DNA of 64,000 bases, taken from the NCBI GenBank assembly GCA_016801845.1, contig CM028924.1:1009501-1073500 (forward strand). The letters run 5' to 3'. The translations under genes were made by a program, and so were the position numbers. Positions 1 through 14,000 of this stretch are shown here, in pieces (the first letter of the stretch is position 1; each line of letters starts with the position of its first letter). This DNA comes from Polydactylus sextarius. Lineage: Eukaryota; Chordata; Actinopteri; Polynemidae. Under the pieces are notes generated by a model. The model saw only the letters and a program-made list of their open reading frames with translations. It was not told the origin of the DNA and did not search any database.

Positions 1-565
1 ATCTGCTGCTAATTGAGGAGAATTTAGAGAGATATCAGTCTTCTTACCTCAGGAAGATCATGAATAGTCACAGTTCCCAACTTTTCCTTTTTCCTTCAAG
101 CAACTCAACTGAATCTAAATGCGTAAGGTTAAGGAAAGGACAGCGCTTTAACTGCGGTGTTTAAGTCACACAGTCGATGAAAACTGTTGTTTTTCTGTTG
201 AGAAAAATCTCAAATAGCTATAGGCAACACAAGTCAGAGCAGAGAATCAATATTGATTTCTAAAATAAAGGCTAAATGGCATACAATGCACTCTTTAGCT
301 TCATTTCAATACATTAAAGTGTAATTGCATTAATCTTTTACTTACTTCCCCCATTTAAAGGCTTCTGAAATCCCTTTTAAGTTTTTTTTCCTCATTACCT
401 TGCATCTATCTTCACTATTTGCCTTCTAATTAATTTTGTTAGGTGGGCAAACTCTCCCATCTCTTCACACACGAGTGCATGCTGGAGGCATATGAATCAC
501 AATACAGATGTACACATGCTTGCCCTTGTGGTTGTTCACACACACACACACACAAGCACACGTCC
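1..565. other. Non-coding, AT-rich
   Basis: I see no exon with both coding texture and splice sites. A short (CA)n run occupies 537-554. Poly-T and poly-A runs are scattered. Confidence 0.5.
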
Positions 566-569
566 TGTT

Positions 570-799
570 ACCATGACTTCAGAGGACATTTCATTTTCTG
601 GAGACTCGATCATAACTACTACTTGTCCACCTCTAACCTCAACCAAACCTTCAAACAAATCTTAAAATGTTAACATTTACCTTAAAATTTACTCATTCAC
701 ATTACAGGGACTTGGTTATTGTCCCCATAAGGAGCATAACGTGTGCGTAAACAGTTTTAAGTCCTCACAACATGAGGAATACCAAGACCACACATAAGG

Positions 800-834
<35 letters not shown>
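570..834 (+). repeat. Dispersed repeat with CA tail, copy 1
   Basis: Shares an ordered series of words with the block at 9788-10009: 'ctggagact', 'tcataact', 'caaccaaacctt', 'gtccccataaggag', 'gtaaacagttttaagtcc', 'atgaggaatacc', then 'agacca' and a (CA)17 tract at 801-834. The shared order, including the microsatellite, shows a mobile or duplicated unit and not two independent microsatellites. Similar 'gtccccataagga…(CA)n' units are widespread in fish genomes. No transposase is visible and the left edge is approximate. Confidence 0.65.
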
Positions 835-835
<1 letters not shown>

Positions 836-1789
836 GCCCAACGAGACCAGGCTCAATATCAGTCTGTGTATAAGCTTCCACTACAGCCTCTGTGCTTTCA
901 TTTTCCCAAATGTAGGCTGTCCTATATGCTCCACCACAGGGAATATCAATAGACCAACTATAGTATTCACAGAGATCAATACAGTAGAATATTGTTTCTC
1001 TCTCTCTCTCTCTCTCTTTCTCATCAGATCTTTGTAGCTTTTTTTATATAGAGTCACTGTGACACAAATCCTGTGTGCTGCTATTTCCCAAAACACTAAA
1101 TTAGAAGTTTGGTGAGCAATGGTCTGTGTGACCCAAATAAGAAAGATGGCCTTGTATTTGGGTTGAGACATCTAGAGTTTTTGAGATATATAATATATAT
1201 ATATATATATATGAAGAATAACACTCTTTCCACTTGTATACTTGGTGACAAAGACTCCCAAGTCTTATTAATAAATCTAAACAGTTTGAGTGCTATTTTA
1301 AACTTTCTGATTCTCAGTGATTGCCCCCTTTAATGAGGTCTTTGGAGAGAGACTGAGACAAAGGGACAGCTGGATATGCAAATCTAGTCTAATATAAGTA
1401 GAACTGTATTTACTTTTGGGAAGATGAGACTAATTATCACATTAGTGGTCTATTAAAAAAAGACTTGCAACAAAAGTGCATTTTTGGTTTCTTTATGTCT
1501 TCCACCAAAACGTACATAAGAAGACTGACTGAAACATTGAACCATTTCATGACAAACTGTGTCGTGATAATGACATAATCCTTTTTAATCCATATGGTCA
1601 CATGATCCACGTCCACCATATGTAAATTCTGTTTCAAATCTGGCTCATTAGTTTTAAAACGACATGTTGAATGATCAAGTTTCAGTTGTGACAAAACAAA
1701 ACAGTAAATAAATAAAATAAGAAATGAAACGTGTTAGATGAAATACAAATGAAACTAACAGTCATGTAATTGGGCCATCGCTCATGATC
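835..1789. other. Non-coding with simple repeats
   Basis: Contains a (TC)n run at about 996-1017 and an (AT)n run at about 1192-1212. Open frames here are short and low-complexity. Nothing else is recognised. Confidence 0.5.
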
Positions 1790-2240
1790 TGTGGCTGTTT
1801 GACTCTTCTGATGTGATCTGTGTACAATTAATTTTGAGCTGTAATTATTCAACACAAGGAAGATTAAAAGATCTCTGCGGGGCCTCTGATAGGACGGGAG
1901 AGGATCTCTCAGCTAATTATTGATTGGTTACAACATTCTTTGTAATGTTTGTTGGTGGAAAAACAGTGATAATAGGCAAAGCGTTATTATGAGTATTTAT
2001 TAATGATTTTGTTATGGTATTTTATTTTCTTTCTTTCTCCCTTGTTAAAATTTCTCCCTAATGAGGGCCACAGAGTGCCAGTTGGCATTTAATCTTTCAT
2101 GTCACAACTACTAATTTAACTTGCTGCTCTGGTTTGAATCAATACACCATTATTTGAAGTTCATTAGGAAACCTATTATTGTTTGACAGTACACTCATTA
2201 AAATGGTGACCTGGGTGGGTAATTGAAATGCATGCCTCTT
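1790..2240. promoter_or_regulatory. CNE-like block
   Basis: Moderately complex sequence with clustered homeodomain-type cores (CAATTAATT, TAATTATT, GCTAATTATTGATTGG) and a CCAAT-type word, free of simple repeats, between AT-rich flanks. This texture is typical of fish conserved non-coding enhancers. Conservation cannot be tested here. Confidence 0.3.
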
Positions 2241-4889
2241 CATGAGATGTATACAAAAGCGTTCAGTTATTGTTGATTACACTGTTCGTTAGTTGTGTTT
2301 GCTAACGATTTTTGAAAATATTGTCCTTTTGCACTTTGTGTTTTTGAAGGTGAATATTTTTAAATTACTATGCAAATGCCCAAGAGGCACATTGTCTTCA
2401 TTTTCTTTATTCTACCATCATTTTTTTTTTTACAAAGACAATGTTTTGGTTTATTTCACAACAGATGCTCAGATCTTTAAATCTCTCCTAACACTTCTGT
2501 ATAAAGTCTGTTTTTATAACTCTGTCCCACATCTGAACCAAGACTTTATTATATTTCTTTATTTTGTTGCATAAACCTTGTTTCAGTTGTTTGTCAAAAA
2601 AAAAGAAACTTTTTTTGCAGTTGTTTTTTTTTTAAGGGAAACTATTCCAGTTAAATATACTGATATAATCCATTAATTAAGATTTTCATGCACAATGAAA
2701 GTGTGAAAATTACTGATGAGTTTAAATTTCTACCAGACAAACTTTATTTGTGATTGGAACTGAAAGAAGTTTAAAAGGTTAACAACTTAATAAAGATGTA
2801 TTTATTTGTAGACAGAGACAGAGACATTTCTTACTAGTCCTTCTAATCTGTGTTGTGATAAAGTGATATTCCCTCAAGATGTCTTGGGTATTTCTCTTTA
2901 CATTCAGTGAAGGTGCACATTTCTCTGTCAACCCTGAATCTGTGGCCGTTGAGTTTACAATCTTTGTCAAACTGACAGTATCAAGACGTCAGGTTTAACA
3001 TGATCACCTTCGCTGCTTCCAGCTGACTCTGACTTTGAAAACATGTTTCTCTAATTACAGTTAATTTATTTGCAGGAACATGTTAAACATCTGTACAACA
3101 GACCGGTACCTGTGCCTCTACAGATCAGAGCACATCCATTCACAAGAGCAACACCAACACTATTTTACTCACTCGTCCAAATTTAGTATGCGGGGGTGTT
3201 TTTGGAGAAACACTGGCTGGTTTAACACTGAAAATCCAGAAACATGACAGATGCTTTATTCAGAAAAGCATCTGTTTGAATTGGCTGGGTAAATATGTGC
3301 ACTGCACATCTTATTGCTCACAAAGTACTTTTGAAGCCAACTGATGCTTCCTCAGAAATCTTCCTAGAACTAATCAGTTCAAATCACAGTGATTGCTCTC
3401 AGTAGAAAATTAATCTAATTTTCTGTCAAAGCAGCTGCCAGTTACTTAAGATCTGATCTCTTTCATTCTTTCACTCTCATTTTTCCCCTCCCTCACTTCC
3501 CCACTTTCTCTTCAGGCTCTGGTTAATTAAAATGGAGAGTAAAGGATTTGTAGTTAGTGCTTCTGGACAATGTATAGTGAGAGTTAATTATAAAACTAGC
3601 TGTGAAAAAAAACGAATAAAATTATTACAAAAATGGTCCAACAACACAACTGATGCGGAAAAATTAAAAAACAGACAAATGTTTGTATTAATTGGTCATT
3701 TGCATAGAGAATGTAAAAAGATAAAAGCTCTTTAATGAATGAAAAGACAACGATTGATGGTTACATAGAAAGAAAATAGATGTAAATTCCAGTTCAATAC
3801 AAACAGTTTTTTTCCCAGTGGGAGTCGATCTATATGAGTGTGATCGCTAGTGATTTTACTCCTCATGTGTGATGTTATTATTCTATCATATCACTGATAC
3901 GTGTCATCGTCATCACATCTGTCTGTAAGATAATGGATTTTATTATCAAGATAGAAAAATAAAACCTTTACTTCTACTTCGTATACGTGAGTATTTTCAA
4001 TCCTGATGTTCACAGGAAATGAAAGAAAAGAGAAAATAAAAATACATTTTGACTCTAAACAGAACAATAGTCAGAAATCATTTAAATCAACCCGTTAGAT
4101 TACCTGTAAACATGAAGATATATCAGAGCTAATATCTATATTATGACTGTAACATCGAACCTGGTCAGAAACAACCAAGACGACCGACATGACTCAGAGT
4201 CTGAAGCAGAGTTTAGAACAAAACGTATAATAGTGGCTTTATTGGGTTGAATCAACTAAAGATATAGAAATGATGAAGGTATAAACTGTATTTCAACACT
4301 AAGGACATGGGAGTGTTGCATGTTTAGATCAGAGCTCAACCATGAGTTTCATTGAAATTCGATTCAATGTTTCTGAAAGACTTGGTTAAGGTTTACAGAC
4401 AAAAGGGAAATGTCAGTAAATCCCAAGCTCATACCCACAGAGAAGAAAGTTTGACTTGTGCCATGGCATAAAGTGGCTTTTATAATTACTCAGTAATATC
4501 AGTTCCTCACTTCAGAGACCCAAAGAGGTCAAAGTACGTCCTTGATTTATCAAAAGACACTGAAACAGCTTTGAATGCTCTGACACTGTAATAAACTGAC
4601 AAAGACCTGGAGTTAAAAGATGATTTATTATTTGATGTTTTGATGATGAAGCTAAAAAAATGTGTCTAAAAATTCATATATTGACTGAAAGAGCCAAAGC
4701 ATATGAATGATTAATTTAGTTTTGATACGAATCAAAACATTTACTTTTTTTTTACTCAAGAAGTTAAAATCTTTCTTGTCTTAATTTTTGTTCTATTTTT
4801 TATTGTTTTCGCTGTAAAACTACTGTTTCATACGATTGTCTTTTTTTATTTTTATCTTTAAAAGGATTTACTTTTATATTAAATCAGAC
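2241..4889. other. Non-coding, AT-rich
   Basis: No supported gene. A 67-codon frame at 3532-3735 has AT-rich codons and no recognisable domain. The block has poly-T/poly-A runs and no clear mobile element. Confidence 0.45.
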
Positions 4890-5010
4890 AAAGAGAATAC
4901 AGCATGGAGGCAGATGGTTATCATGCCTGGCAATGAGCGTTAACTATTGTTCGCATATCTCTGCAAATTTATGCCATTTCATGCTTTTCTTCGTAGACCC
5001 GGCCCTTAAT
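4890..5010. promoter_or_regulatory. CNE-like block
   Basis: Non-repetitive stretch (…atggaggcagatggttatca…gcgttaactattgttcgcat…) with SOX-like (CTATTGTT) and E-box-like (CAGATG) words. Texture-based call only. Confidence 0.22.
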
Positions 5011-5738
5011 CCCATTGTTCACTGCACAAAATCCAATTTACTCCAATTTCATACACTTCTGCACTGAACTTACACCAATCTACAGTATCTACCTTCAGCA
5101 TTTGAATCAATTTTGCACTTCCTGTATGTTCTTTTTACATGAAGTGCTGCTGGCAGCAATCTGGCTGCTTGTCTTTTCTAGTCTTTTCTAGCTCTTTATT
5201 TTTAGCCTGTGCACACTGTGCAGCCATGACTGTTATCGCCGTTGCATTTCTGATCACAATAGTATGAAGCAAACCTGACACCGAGTGTTAATATTTCATT
5301 TGTCAACTCAACATCAGCATAATTTGGTCGCCTCATCAGATTGTCATAAGATGACATCGCACTGCTTTTTCCAATTATCAGAGCAAAAAGAAACTCAGAT
5401 TGAATGTGAGAGGACGAAAAGGGAAAAGGGAAATATTAACACAGAAACATAATTAAATGCCAGTCACACAGAAGAAAAATAATATTACAACATAACTATC
5501 GCTGCTGAGAAGGAGTGGAAGAGTTCGTTTGGAATAGATTTATATGGTAGTAGATTGACAAAAGATGATGTGTATCATACAAAACATTCAAGGAGGCCTA
5601 ATGAGTTTCCTTTTTATTGCAGCGTGCCACTGTTTCAACTTCTGCACTCTTGTTTTATTGATGCTGCTGAAGTTATTCAGAAAATTATGTCTATGTCACA
5701 TTTTATTTATTTGATAACTGAGGAGCATTTGAGTATTT

Positions 5739-5764
5739 GTGTGTGTGTGTGTGTGTGTGTGTGT
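5739..5764. repeat. (TG)13 microsatellite
   Basis: Uninterrupted TG run. Confidence 0.9.
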
Positions 5765-8748
5765 ATCATTCATGTAATCAGTGCAACCAACAAGCTTTAC
5801 TGGCTGATACTAACTCCCAAATAGCAACATGGAAGTCAAGTATGAAAGAAAAGCAGATGAGTGTCTCTCAAATAGTTGAGGAAATGAATGTAAAGGCGTG
5901 TTTAATATTCATTCAGTCATTCGTGCAGGCAGATGAGTGCATGTTTCAGTGTGAGGACACACTCTTTCAGCTTTCATTGATTCACAGAAGAAACTGCTTG
6001 TGGATGCAGTCGGGGTCCATTAACCACGTGATACTTTTCCAGGATGCTTGTTGTGTGGACCATTATTAAACTACATTTAACAGCTGCAGAGGACCGTATT
6101 AGCTAAACAGAGATTGTTTGTTCATGACACAGTCCCATATCCCAGCACAGCCAGAGCACAAAGACACTTTCTTCCATTGTAAGACATCTGCTTTCAAACA
6201 TTAACAATGCTTCACGGCCTCTAATGGAATCTCTGGGATAAATATGTCCATTTTTGAGAAGTGTTACATGCAAAACTATCTACGTTCATTCATTCTTTTT
6301 AGAGTTTTTTTTAAATAGATGTTTTCTGCCGTTGACACTTCCTTTGAAACTTGTCAGCGATTGAACACATCGAGTCATCACATGTTTATTGGGTAAAAGT
6401 AGCACTCTCATTTCTGAGGGCCAGCGTCAAAGTGGTGACAAAACACTGACAATCCCTACAACTCTGGCTACATTGTATCCAGTGGCTTGAATTCTCTCTC
6501 TCTCTATCTCTGTTTCTAATTTATTCAAAACCTACATGAAAAAAAAAAAGCAGCACGCCGGCGATCAGCTGATACGTGTTCTTCTGTATCCACCAGCTCT
6601 GAAAAATCAATATGATCATGGCAGTATTGTGTTATCACAGCCATGTACAGACTCACTCTCTTCTCATATGACTTTTTATTGCAGGGACAGCAAATGCTGA
6701 ATCTCCTGTCAGTAACTAATATGGGATTTTTCTCATTACAGGCTTTGTGATCACAAGATAGAAACAGAAGCTGTAAGTAGGAAAGGAAGAAAAACAGATG
6801 CAACACAGCAGATAAGGTGGTGTTGATCAATAGCTTAACATTCTAATAAGACTGACCCCCTCCTGGCAAATTACATTGATCCTTAAAAAAAAAAAAAAGA
6901 TGCAAGAAACAAATGAGTAGACACGAGGTAATGTTCACCCTCTGCTTTAATGGGCCTTTCTTACTGAGACTCAGCAGTCACATATAGATGTTTCTATAGA
7001 GTCAGGTTGTGTTTTTGTTTCTTCCAGTTTATAACATGAAGCCTGACATGGTAATGTAGACTGAATATAATGGGACTTTTGCATTGTTTATATAACAGTT
7101 CATTTTGGCCTCGTGAACAACGTCACCTCTGTTCTGTCCATCACTTCCATCTGAAGTGTGTAAATGTAGAACATGTTGAAGTCTTTGACATCCCCTCCTC
7201 AACACAACAGGAACATTTTCAAGTACTTTCTAGGTTATGCATCAATCAAATTCAGTGGGTTCATTTCCAGACTAATCTTTAAAGTCACTCTGTTCTGCCC
7301 CGTTAATTGCAGAGCTGGCAAACTCCAGTAGGGATGATAATTCTCTGGATCAGGCCACAGGTCATTGGCTTCAAATAGTTGAGCAAGTCCATGATCCTCT
7401 CTTTATGATTGGACTCTACGGACGGCTGTGGATGAATATGTTAGTGGGACAATTTACTCTATGGACCTAGCAGGAAACTGACAACTGTTTTCTTTTCAGA
7501 TCAGATGAATGTAAACATTATAAAAGGTCTTTGAATTGCTCCCATAAGATTATATTTCTGTTGGCTAAAATACCAGACTTTCATGTTTACTAAAATTGAA
7601 GCCAAAGTCAGATTGAAGATGAGTGTGTCTGTGTTTTTACCCACATTACCTACAGTATATTACATATAGCAAAACCATAATTTACCACAGCATGAGTTTT
7701 ATGTCAAATATGTGTTTTATTTCCTTGTGTGTTCATCTCCTCCTCCTCCAGGAAACATTTAGCTATTTCTTTGTGATAAGAAAATAAACAATAAACATCA
7801 ATACACTGAGACACAGATAGTTGTGTATTCAGCACTGATGTGCCATAATCTGCTAGTCTAACATATACCTATCTTTTCCTTGTGTGCAGTATGTAATATT
7901 TTTCTAAATAGTTCTAATAAAACACAAGTATTCAAAGGTGTAAAACCCCCTAGTCCTTGGCGAGACAAGACACAACATTTAGACAACACATAAAACGCAG
8001 TAAAACACTGACTCGCTTTATAGTCTTCCCCTGAAAGCATCTATGAGTGCAGCGGTGCCATAAACAATGACCATTATTTGAGCGATAAGAGAGGATGGCA
8101 TAGAAAAAGCTATGTCTCTCAGTGGTTGTGTGCACTTGGCTCATTTATTAATTTATTTAAGTATAGAAGAAAGCCCTGGGGAGCAGAATGTTTTATAAAT
8201 CTATGATTAATGAAACATTAATCATGAATTTTGTAGAGGAACAGGAAGAGTTGTCACTCCGTATTTGGGCCCATTAGAAGTTGGATGGAAAGAGGAGACA
8301 GGCGAAGGGAATAAGGGTTGCAGATCATGTGGTTTAAGAGCATGATTTGAGGGTAGATGTCAAAGAAGGAGAGGAGACGATGGGGAACAGCAAATGAAGA
8401 TGATAAGGAAAGAAAGAAATCTCAGTGGAATTTACATGATGAAAACATTGGAAGAAGCGTGTGCCATGGAGTTTAATTTAAACCCGTAGATAATCAGCCA
8501 TAAGATTATGCAGCAGTATGACTATAGGCACATCAGGAAGCTACATAACAGGCTTCACTTGTAGATGTTGACGTTTTCTTAAACATGAATCAAATGACAG
8601 TTGAAGAAAATGATCAAATGATCTCAATCTGGTACCAGTGAAGTATAAATATGTTGAATACAACACTTTACACTTCAAACTATACTTCTGCATCAATTGT
8701 GTCACTCACTTATTGAAATTAATTCATTTGGCATCCACGTCTTTGTGC

Positions 8749-8771
8749 TGTGTGTGTGTGTGTGTGTGTGT
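8749..8771. repeat. (TG)n microsatellite
   Basis: Uninterrupted TG run of about 22 bp. Confidence 0.9.
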
Positions 8772-9787
8772 AATATATTCTCCCATGTATATGCAAATTA
8801 TGAGGCTTTAAAAACTACAATAGCACTTGTCAATATTTGTGCCAGGTACAACCTAACCTTCTGCTGAATGCTGTGTGCCCAAATGGAAGTGAAAGACGGC
8901 AGGAACAGGGGAGTTTTCAACAGCAATGCCTCTGAGACAAACATCTCTGTGTAGAATTGATAGGTAGGGATGGGTGGAGTGAAGGCGTACAATGAAATAA
9001 ACATGGCAGCTGCCTCTGTTGTGAGCTACCAGTGATTTCACAGCTCTTGGAACTTGACAGTGGTGACACTATTGAGTGCCTGCTGAAGAGTGGTGGGGGT
9101 TTTAAGGAAACAACAAAATTCAGCAGAGTTGCTGTTTACTAACCCAGCCTGTATACGCTGAGATTGATCTGACTTGAGTATTTTATGTACACAAAACACT
9201 CCAGACTTATCCAACAACATAATCAACAGGGAGATATTATGAGTAGGTGGCTGATGTCAGAAATGGTCCAGCATTTTTTTTTAAATCTACTTTAATTGTT
9301 CTGAAAAGATACGGTTCAATGCCAAAACCTCCACCGATATCATCTGATAACAGGAAAGTCATTACTGCAAAATATTGCTACAGATAAGTAGGAAATCTTT
9401 ATCGATGGTCTGCTAATATTTCATCATCTTACTAACAGCTCCTGCTACATTGACTACAGCCAACAATCATCACCGAAGTAGCTACAACTTCTATCAGACT
9501 GATAAAAGCTAAAGGTTTTGCGCATATTTTCTAATTAGGTTCTAGCAAGTAGCAAGATTACTGTATTTACTTTTGTCAGTGGTAGAAAAGTTTTCTACAC
9601 AAGTGTGAAGATTAAATAATGTTGTTAAAAAAAAAATCTGAAGTAAGTAAAAAGTTATCAACATTTTATTTTGTTTTATTTGCATACTTACTATATGGAA
9701 AGGTGATAATAAATAATATGTTTTGGATGAAAGTTGAAATGAAAACACCGGTGACAGACAGTTTTATCATCTCTCACACTCACAGTC

Positions 9788-10009
9788 ATTGACTTATATT
9801 ATCATCCTGGAGACTTTGTTTCAATCATAACTTCAACCAAACCTTAAAACATGTCTCCGTCTTAAAATTGAATCATTTACTTTATGATGACTTGTTTTTG
9901 GTCCCCATAAGGAGAACAAGTCCCATAACATCAGCATGTAAACAGTTTTAAGTCCCCACAATGTGAGGAATACCTAGACCATCACACACACACACACACA
10001 CACACACAC
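9788..10009 (+). repeat. Dispersed repeat with CA tail, copy 2
   Basis: Second copy of the unit at 570-834 in the same orientation. It keeps 'tttggtccccataaggaga', 'gtaaacagttttaagtcccc' and 'gtgaggaatacctagacc', followed by (CA)n at 9983-10009. Small indels separate the two copies, so they are old or independently inserted. Confidence 0.65.
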
Positions 10010-10899
10010 GCAATCACTTCAAATTGTTATGCACAATGTCACCCCGGAAATGTGTTAAAGGCCTCTGCTTCATATCTGGTGTGAAATTCAAATCTGTGAA
10101 AGTAGTCTTGATCCTGCAAATGAAAACGGCATGAGGTTCCGATTCATTACTTTCCTCTGGCCGAGAGCAGCGGTGGTGTTGGGTGAAGGAGAGGACATGC
10201 CGGGGCAACAGCGTGGATGGAACTAAAGGTGATCTAATGGCCTCCAGTAGCAGCCGGCAAGTGCACAGAGTCCTATGGTGGAGTGGATGCAGCGGTGGTT
10301 GGTGGCCCAAGCTCAAGTTGAGTTTTCTTTTCTGCATTCCTGCCATCACTTACCCTTAGGGCTGGGGTACAAAGGCAAACTGTGGCCAGGGAAGTCAAGT
10401 CATTTCCTCCCTCTGCACCAATCCAGCCCTTTGGCATGGCTTGCATCTGACGGTGATCCCACATCTGTTAGAGGCTAAAACCTGGCTGGCATTTGATAGC
10501 GAGCTCTCTTTGGCCCACTCGTGACTCGAGCTCTGGTGATCCTGATGGGCCACGTACAGATGAGCAGCATCAAAGACATGACCAGATTTGTCTCCTCCAT
10601 CAAACCAAAAAAGGAAACAAATTATGGGCTGCTGTGATCATGGGTACGTTAGTAAATAATTAATGTGGAATGAATATATCAGAAGATAATAATCATACAT
10701 GCAAACATTTCTAGACAATTGAATGTCAGAGCGGTTGATCCACGATACATAGTAGCTGACATGTGTTGGTGTATCAATGGTCCTCATGTTTTATTAGAGG
10801 TGTTTGCAGTCAGATTCGTGCCCCCCTGCTCCTACATACAGGCCTCTCTTCACTACATCCTACCCTCTACCACATTGCTCCATTTATCAAAAGCTGAAA
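10010..10899. other. Non-coding, partly GC-richer
   Basis: 10030-10480 is GC-richer than the neighbours. It carries frames of about 65-110 codons on both strands, none with a recognisable domain or splice structure. It may be a conserved non-coding block or an old repeat. Confidence 0.35.
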
Positions 10900-11010
10900 T
10901 AATGTGGCAGGGATTTATTATGTTATTCAGGAGCCAGGCTTCATTTGCACAACAGAGGCCACAATCCTCAATCTGGCATTGATTTCTTTTGATTTATGTG
11001 GAACGAGCAG
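10900..11010. promoter_or_regulatory. CNE-like block
   Basis: Complex AT-balanced sequence with 'ggatttattatg', 'cttcatttgcacaa' and 'cctcaatctggcattgatt' words resembling fish enhancer CNEs. Unverified. Confidence 0.25.
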
Positions 11011-14000
11011 TGTTAGGAGTGCATGTTCATTGAGTCTTGTGCCCCTCTACTCTCCTTTGTTTACAGTTACACTGATATGCACAATGATGGAACATGGAAT
11101 CAGCTCAATACAACTAGATATCCTTCAGATGGGCATTTAGGATTCACGAGGCTCAATATTCATTTTAGAATAAAAATCAAACAAAAGAACAATCTCTCTT
11201 GTGAGATGCACTCACTTTTACTGCTCTCTCGATCTGCATGTTACTACTTGAAACATATAATGTTGACCTGCTTGTATGTGATGCTGATGTTACAGATAAT
11301 TTTAAGCAGACTAGACTAGACTTTTAAAGAAAATACTCCAGAAGATATGTGGTTTGAAGTTTATGATTAGAAAGAAAGAAAAAAAAAATAATGTTTCAGT
11401 TTGTTTCAGATGCTTTTTGCTGTTAAAAACCTCAAACTTCCAACATCTAATGTTGACAAGGTCTTTTTTCCTTCTACCTCAGCTGTCCAGTAGACATCAC
11501 CAGGTAACTTGGCAGAGCCACAGGTTCTTCAATATAACCAACAACAGTAACAACATTGTGTGTGTAAGAGCAGAAAACTGTTCAGAACACTGCAGATCAG
11601 AACGGGCAATTCTGCAGCCTTTCAGGTTTAATTTGAGGGTGTTTACATCCACATTCAATGAACCGTGTAAAAATCACTGCTCTTTTCATAGACATACCCC
11701 CCCCCTTCCACTCCCAAGGGTAAGAAAAGGACTGGGACTCACACTCCTCACAAAGAGTGGATGTGAACACCTGCAGATTGTCAGCACTTTAACCTCACAG
11801 TCACTGGTTCAATTCAAATCCAGAGTGGCGGAAAGGACGAGGAAAAACGTACCGTAACAGCACGTTAAAACAAGTAAACTGCATTTTAAACCCCTGAGAC
11901 CTTGTCATGTCAGATTTAACCTATGAAATGACATTAGAAATAGCAAGACTGTTGTTGTTGTTGTTGTTAATAGTTAATTCCTCTCCTATGAAGTAAAGAA
12001 TTAGAAAAATACTTTTTTTAATTCTGTTACTCAAACAATTGTTTTCTCATTTAAGTCAGTTTCTCTCCAGATCTGATAATGTATGAGTGTGAGTGGGTGA
12101 AGAGAAGCTGTTACATCTCCTGAGAAGATGTGTAATCAAAGTTCGGATCTACTTGCTTTTCTGCTGGTAGGTCAAAAAGGTTGTTTTTTTACCGTATTGT
12201 CTTCCTCCTACATCCTTAACAGCAACAGCTGCATGCTTACTTATGGTGGCAACTGGAATTTGAATCACCTCTCGCTGATCATGCTCAACATGACTTGTCA
12301 GTGTTGTTTCTTTGACTGTCTTATGCAGATTTAGAGGTTATGTGCAGGGTTTGAATACAAAATGCACTCATTATGCTGTATGATAGTTAATGCAGTACAG
12401 TTAGAGGGAACGTTGCAAGCAACAGAACACGGATCTTCAATCAAGGCTATTGAACTTTGTATTGATTTGAGCCAATGGCGCTGGAGGCAAGCTGTTGAAA
12501 GCCTGTTTTTTAAAGGCTGTGCAGTTTCTGCCTATGACTGAAATGCTAATATGTGTGGGTGGTGTTACTGTATATCAGTGGGTTGTGGGGTTAGTGAGGT
12601 CCAGCTGTGCTGGTCTCTCAAGTACAGATTGACCATTTGCTGCACACGGATCAACCTTAACATCAACATTAAAACTGGTAATTGGTTTAAACGTTATATT
12701 TTGAGGATATAGATGTTCCTATCTATCATTTATCATTTAGTGCTTAATATATTTTCCTCTTTCTGGATTAGGAGAGGAAAGTCTGTCAGATACAATCTAT
12801 ATGATAACAAAGATTTTTATAAGATTTTCTAAGATCAAATGGTCACATCTCATCTTCTTCAGCCACAGTTCTACAGTCCTATCATTTGTAATCAAAACAT
12901 TTAGTTATTTTCATTTTGGTTTCGATCATTGTTGCTATTTTAAAATATGGATAATATGGACAGTTCAGCTCTGAGCCGTCGCACCACCACAAGGAATTAA
13001 AGCTCCTTTTGTTGTTGTCACATCTCCTTTGAAACTAGCAGCCATGGTGGTCAGAAGTTGTAATTACACAATTATGGCAATCATGATTGTTTTCAGCCCA
13101 AATTATACCATCAGTGTGCAAACAGGTAGCACATGTAATGAAACCAAGGATGAATCTCAACTCTGTCACCATGAACAAGTCAAAACATGTGGCTTACTTT
13201 ATTTGGGACTAAAGCAGATGTAGTTTTTAAATAATGAATGTTTGCTTTTTTAATGTTTTGTTTTCCTACTTTTCTGTTCCATTACAGTGGTTGTTTACCT
13301 TTTTTTACGCCTCCATGCTTTCCTTGGTAAAAGGTAAATGCTGCAGAAATGCCAACTTACAGAAAATGGGCATAAGGGACCAAGAAAGTCTACAAAAAAA
13401 AAAAAAATCCCTGAGACACATGACAAGTTGACAGCAGGACAGCCCCAAGTGCTCATGGACTTAGTGGAAACACACCTCAAAGTCTTTGAGTTCACAAGTT
13501 CCTCTTTCCCAACAATAAAACAGTATTAAGACATTTTCTCTGAACTTTTACTTGTCATATTTTCTCACTGGCAGTTTAAAATAATATTAAGCATTTAAAT
13601 CACTTCCACATTTGCATCCACATCCAACAAACCCAGACGCTTGAAGACGCAACAGTGAAAACTACCCGAGTACAAAGACTTGACATGTTGCAACTCCTCC
13701 TTTTCACTGCTGAATGCACAACACTTAACACAGAAGATATTAAATTCACTGAGTCTTGCAATGTGTAGGTGAACCTAAAAGGGATTGTGTGAACTCTCTG
13801 CCACACCTCCTGATTCTGTTCCTCCTCCTCCTCTTCTATCTTCAAAGAACCAAAGAATCTCCAAAGAACAAGGTTTAGGTCTCAGGAGACAACTGACGAA
13901 TGGATTCCTCTGAACCTGCGTGTGTATTGCATAATTTAACCTCCTTGGATAGTAGCTGAGTGTCATTATTAGAAAGATAGTGATTTTTGATTAAAATGTA

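Larger units (their letters stand above)
5011..9787. other. Non-coding with two TG microsatellites
   Basis: Contains (TG)n at 5739-5764 and 8749-8771, a perfect 10-bp tandem pair (gtcttttcta) at 5171-5190, and poly-A runs near 6540 and 6885. No exon with convincing splice sites and coding texture was seen. Confidence 0.45.

Noticed and set aside
3532..3735. 67-codon frame with protein-like ending (HLHRECKKIKAL)
   Set aside because: Codons mirror the local AT-rich composition, no homologue comes to mind and there is no splice or promoter context.
8481..8492. Resemblance to the miR-100 start (AACCCGTAGAT)
   Set aside because: The match stops after 11 bases and no hairpin partner lies nearby. 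No other known microRNA sequence was spotted.
11354..11857. 167-codon plus-strand frame
   Set aside because: No recognisable domain, erratic composition and no promoter or splice support; consistent with chance in a 64-kb window.
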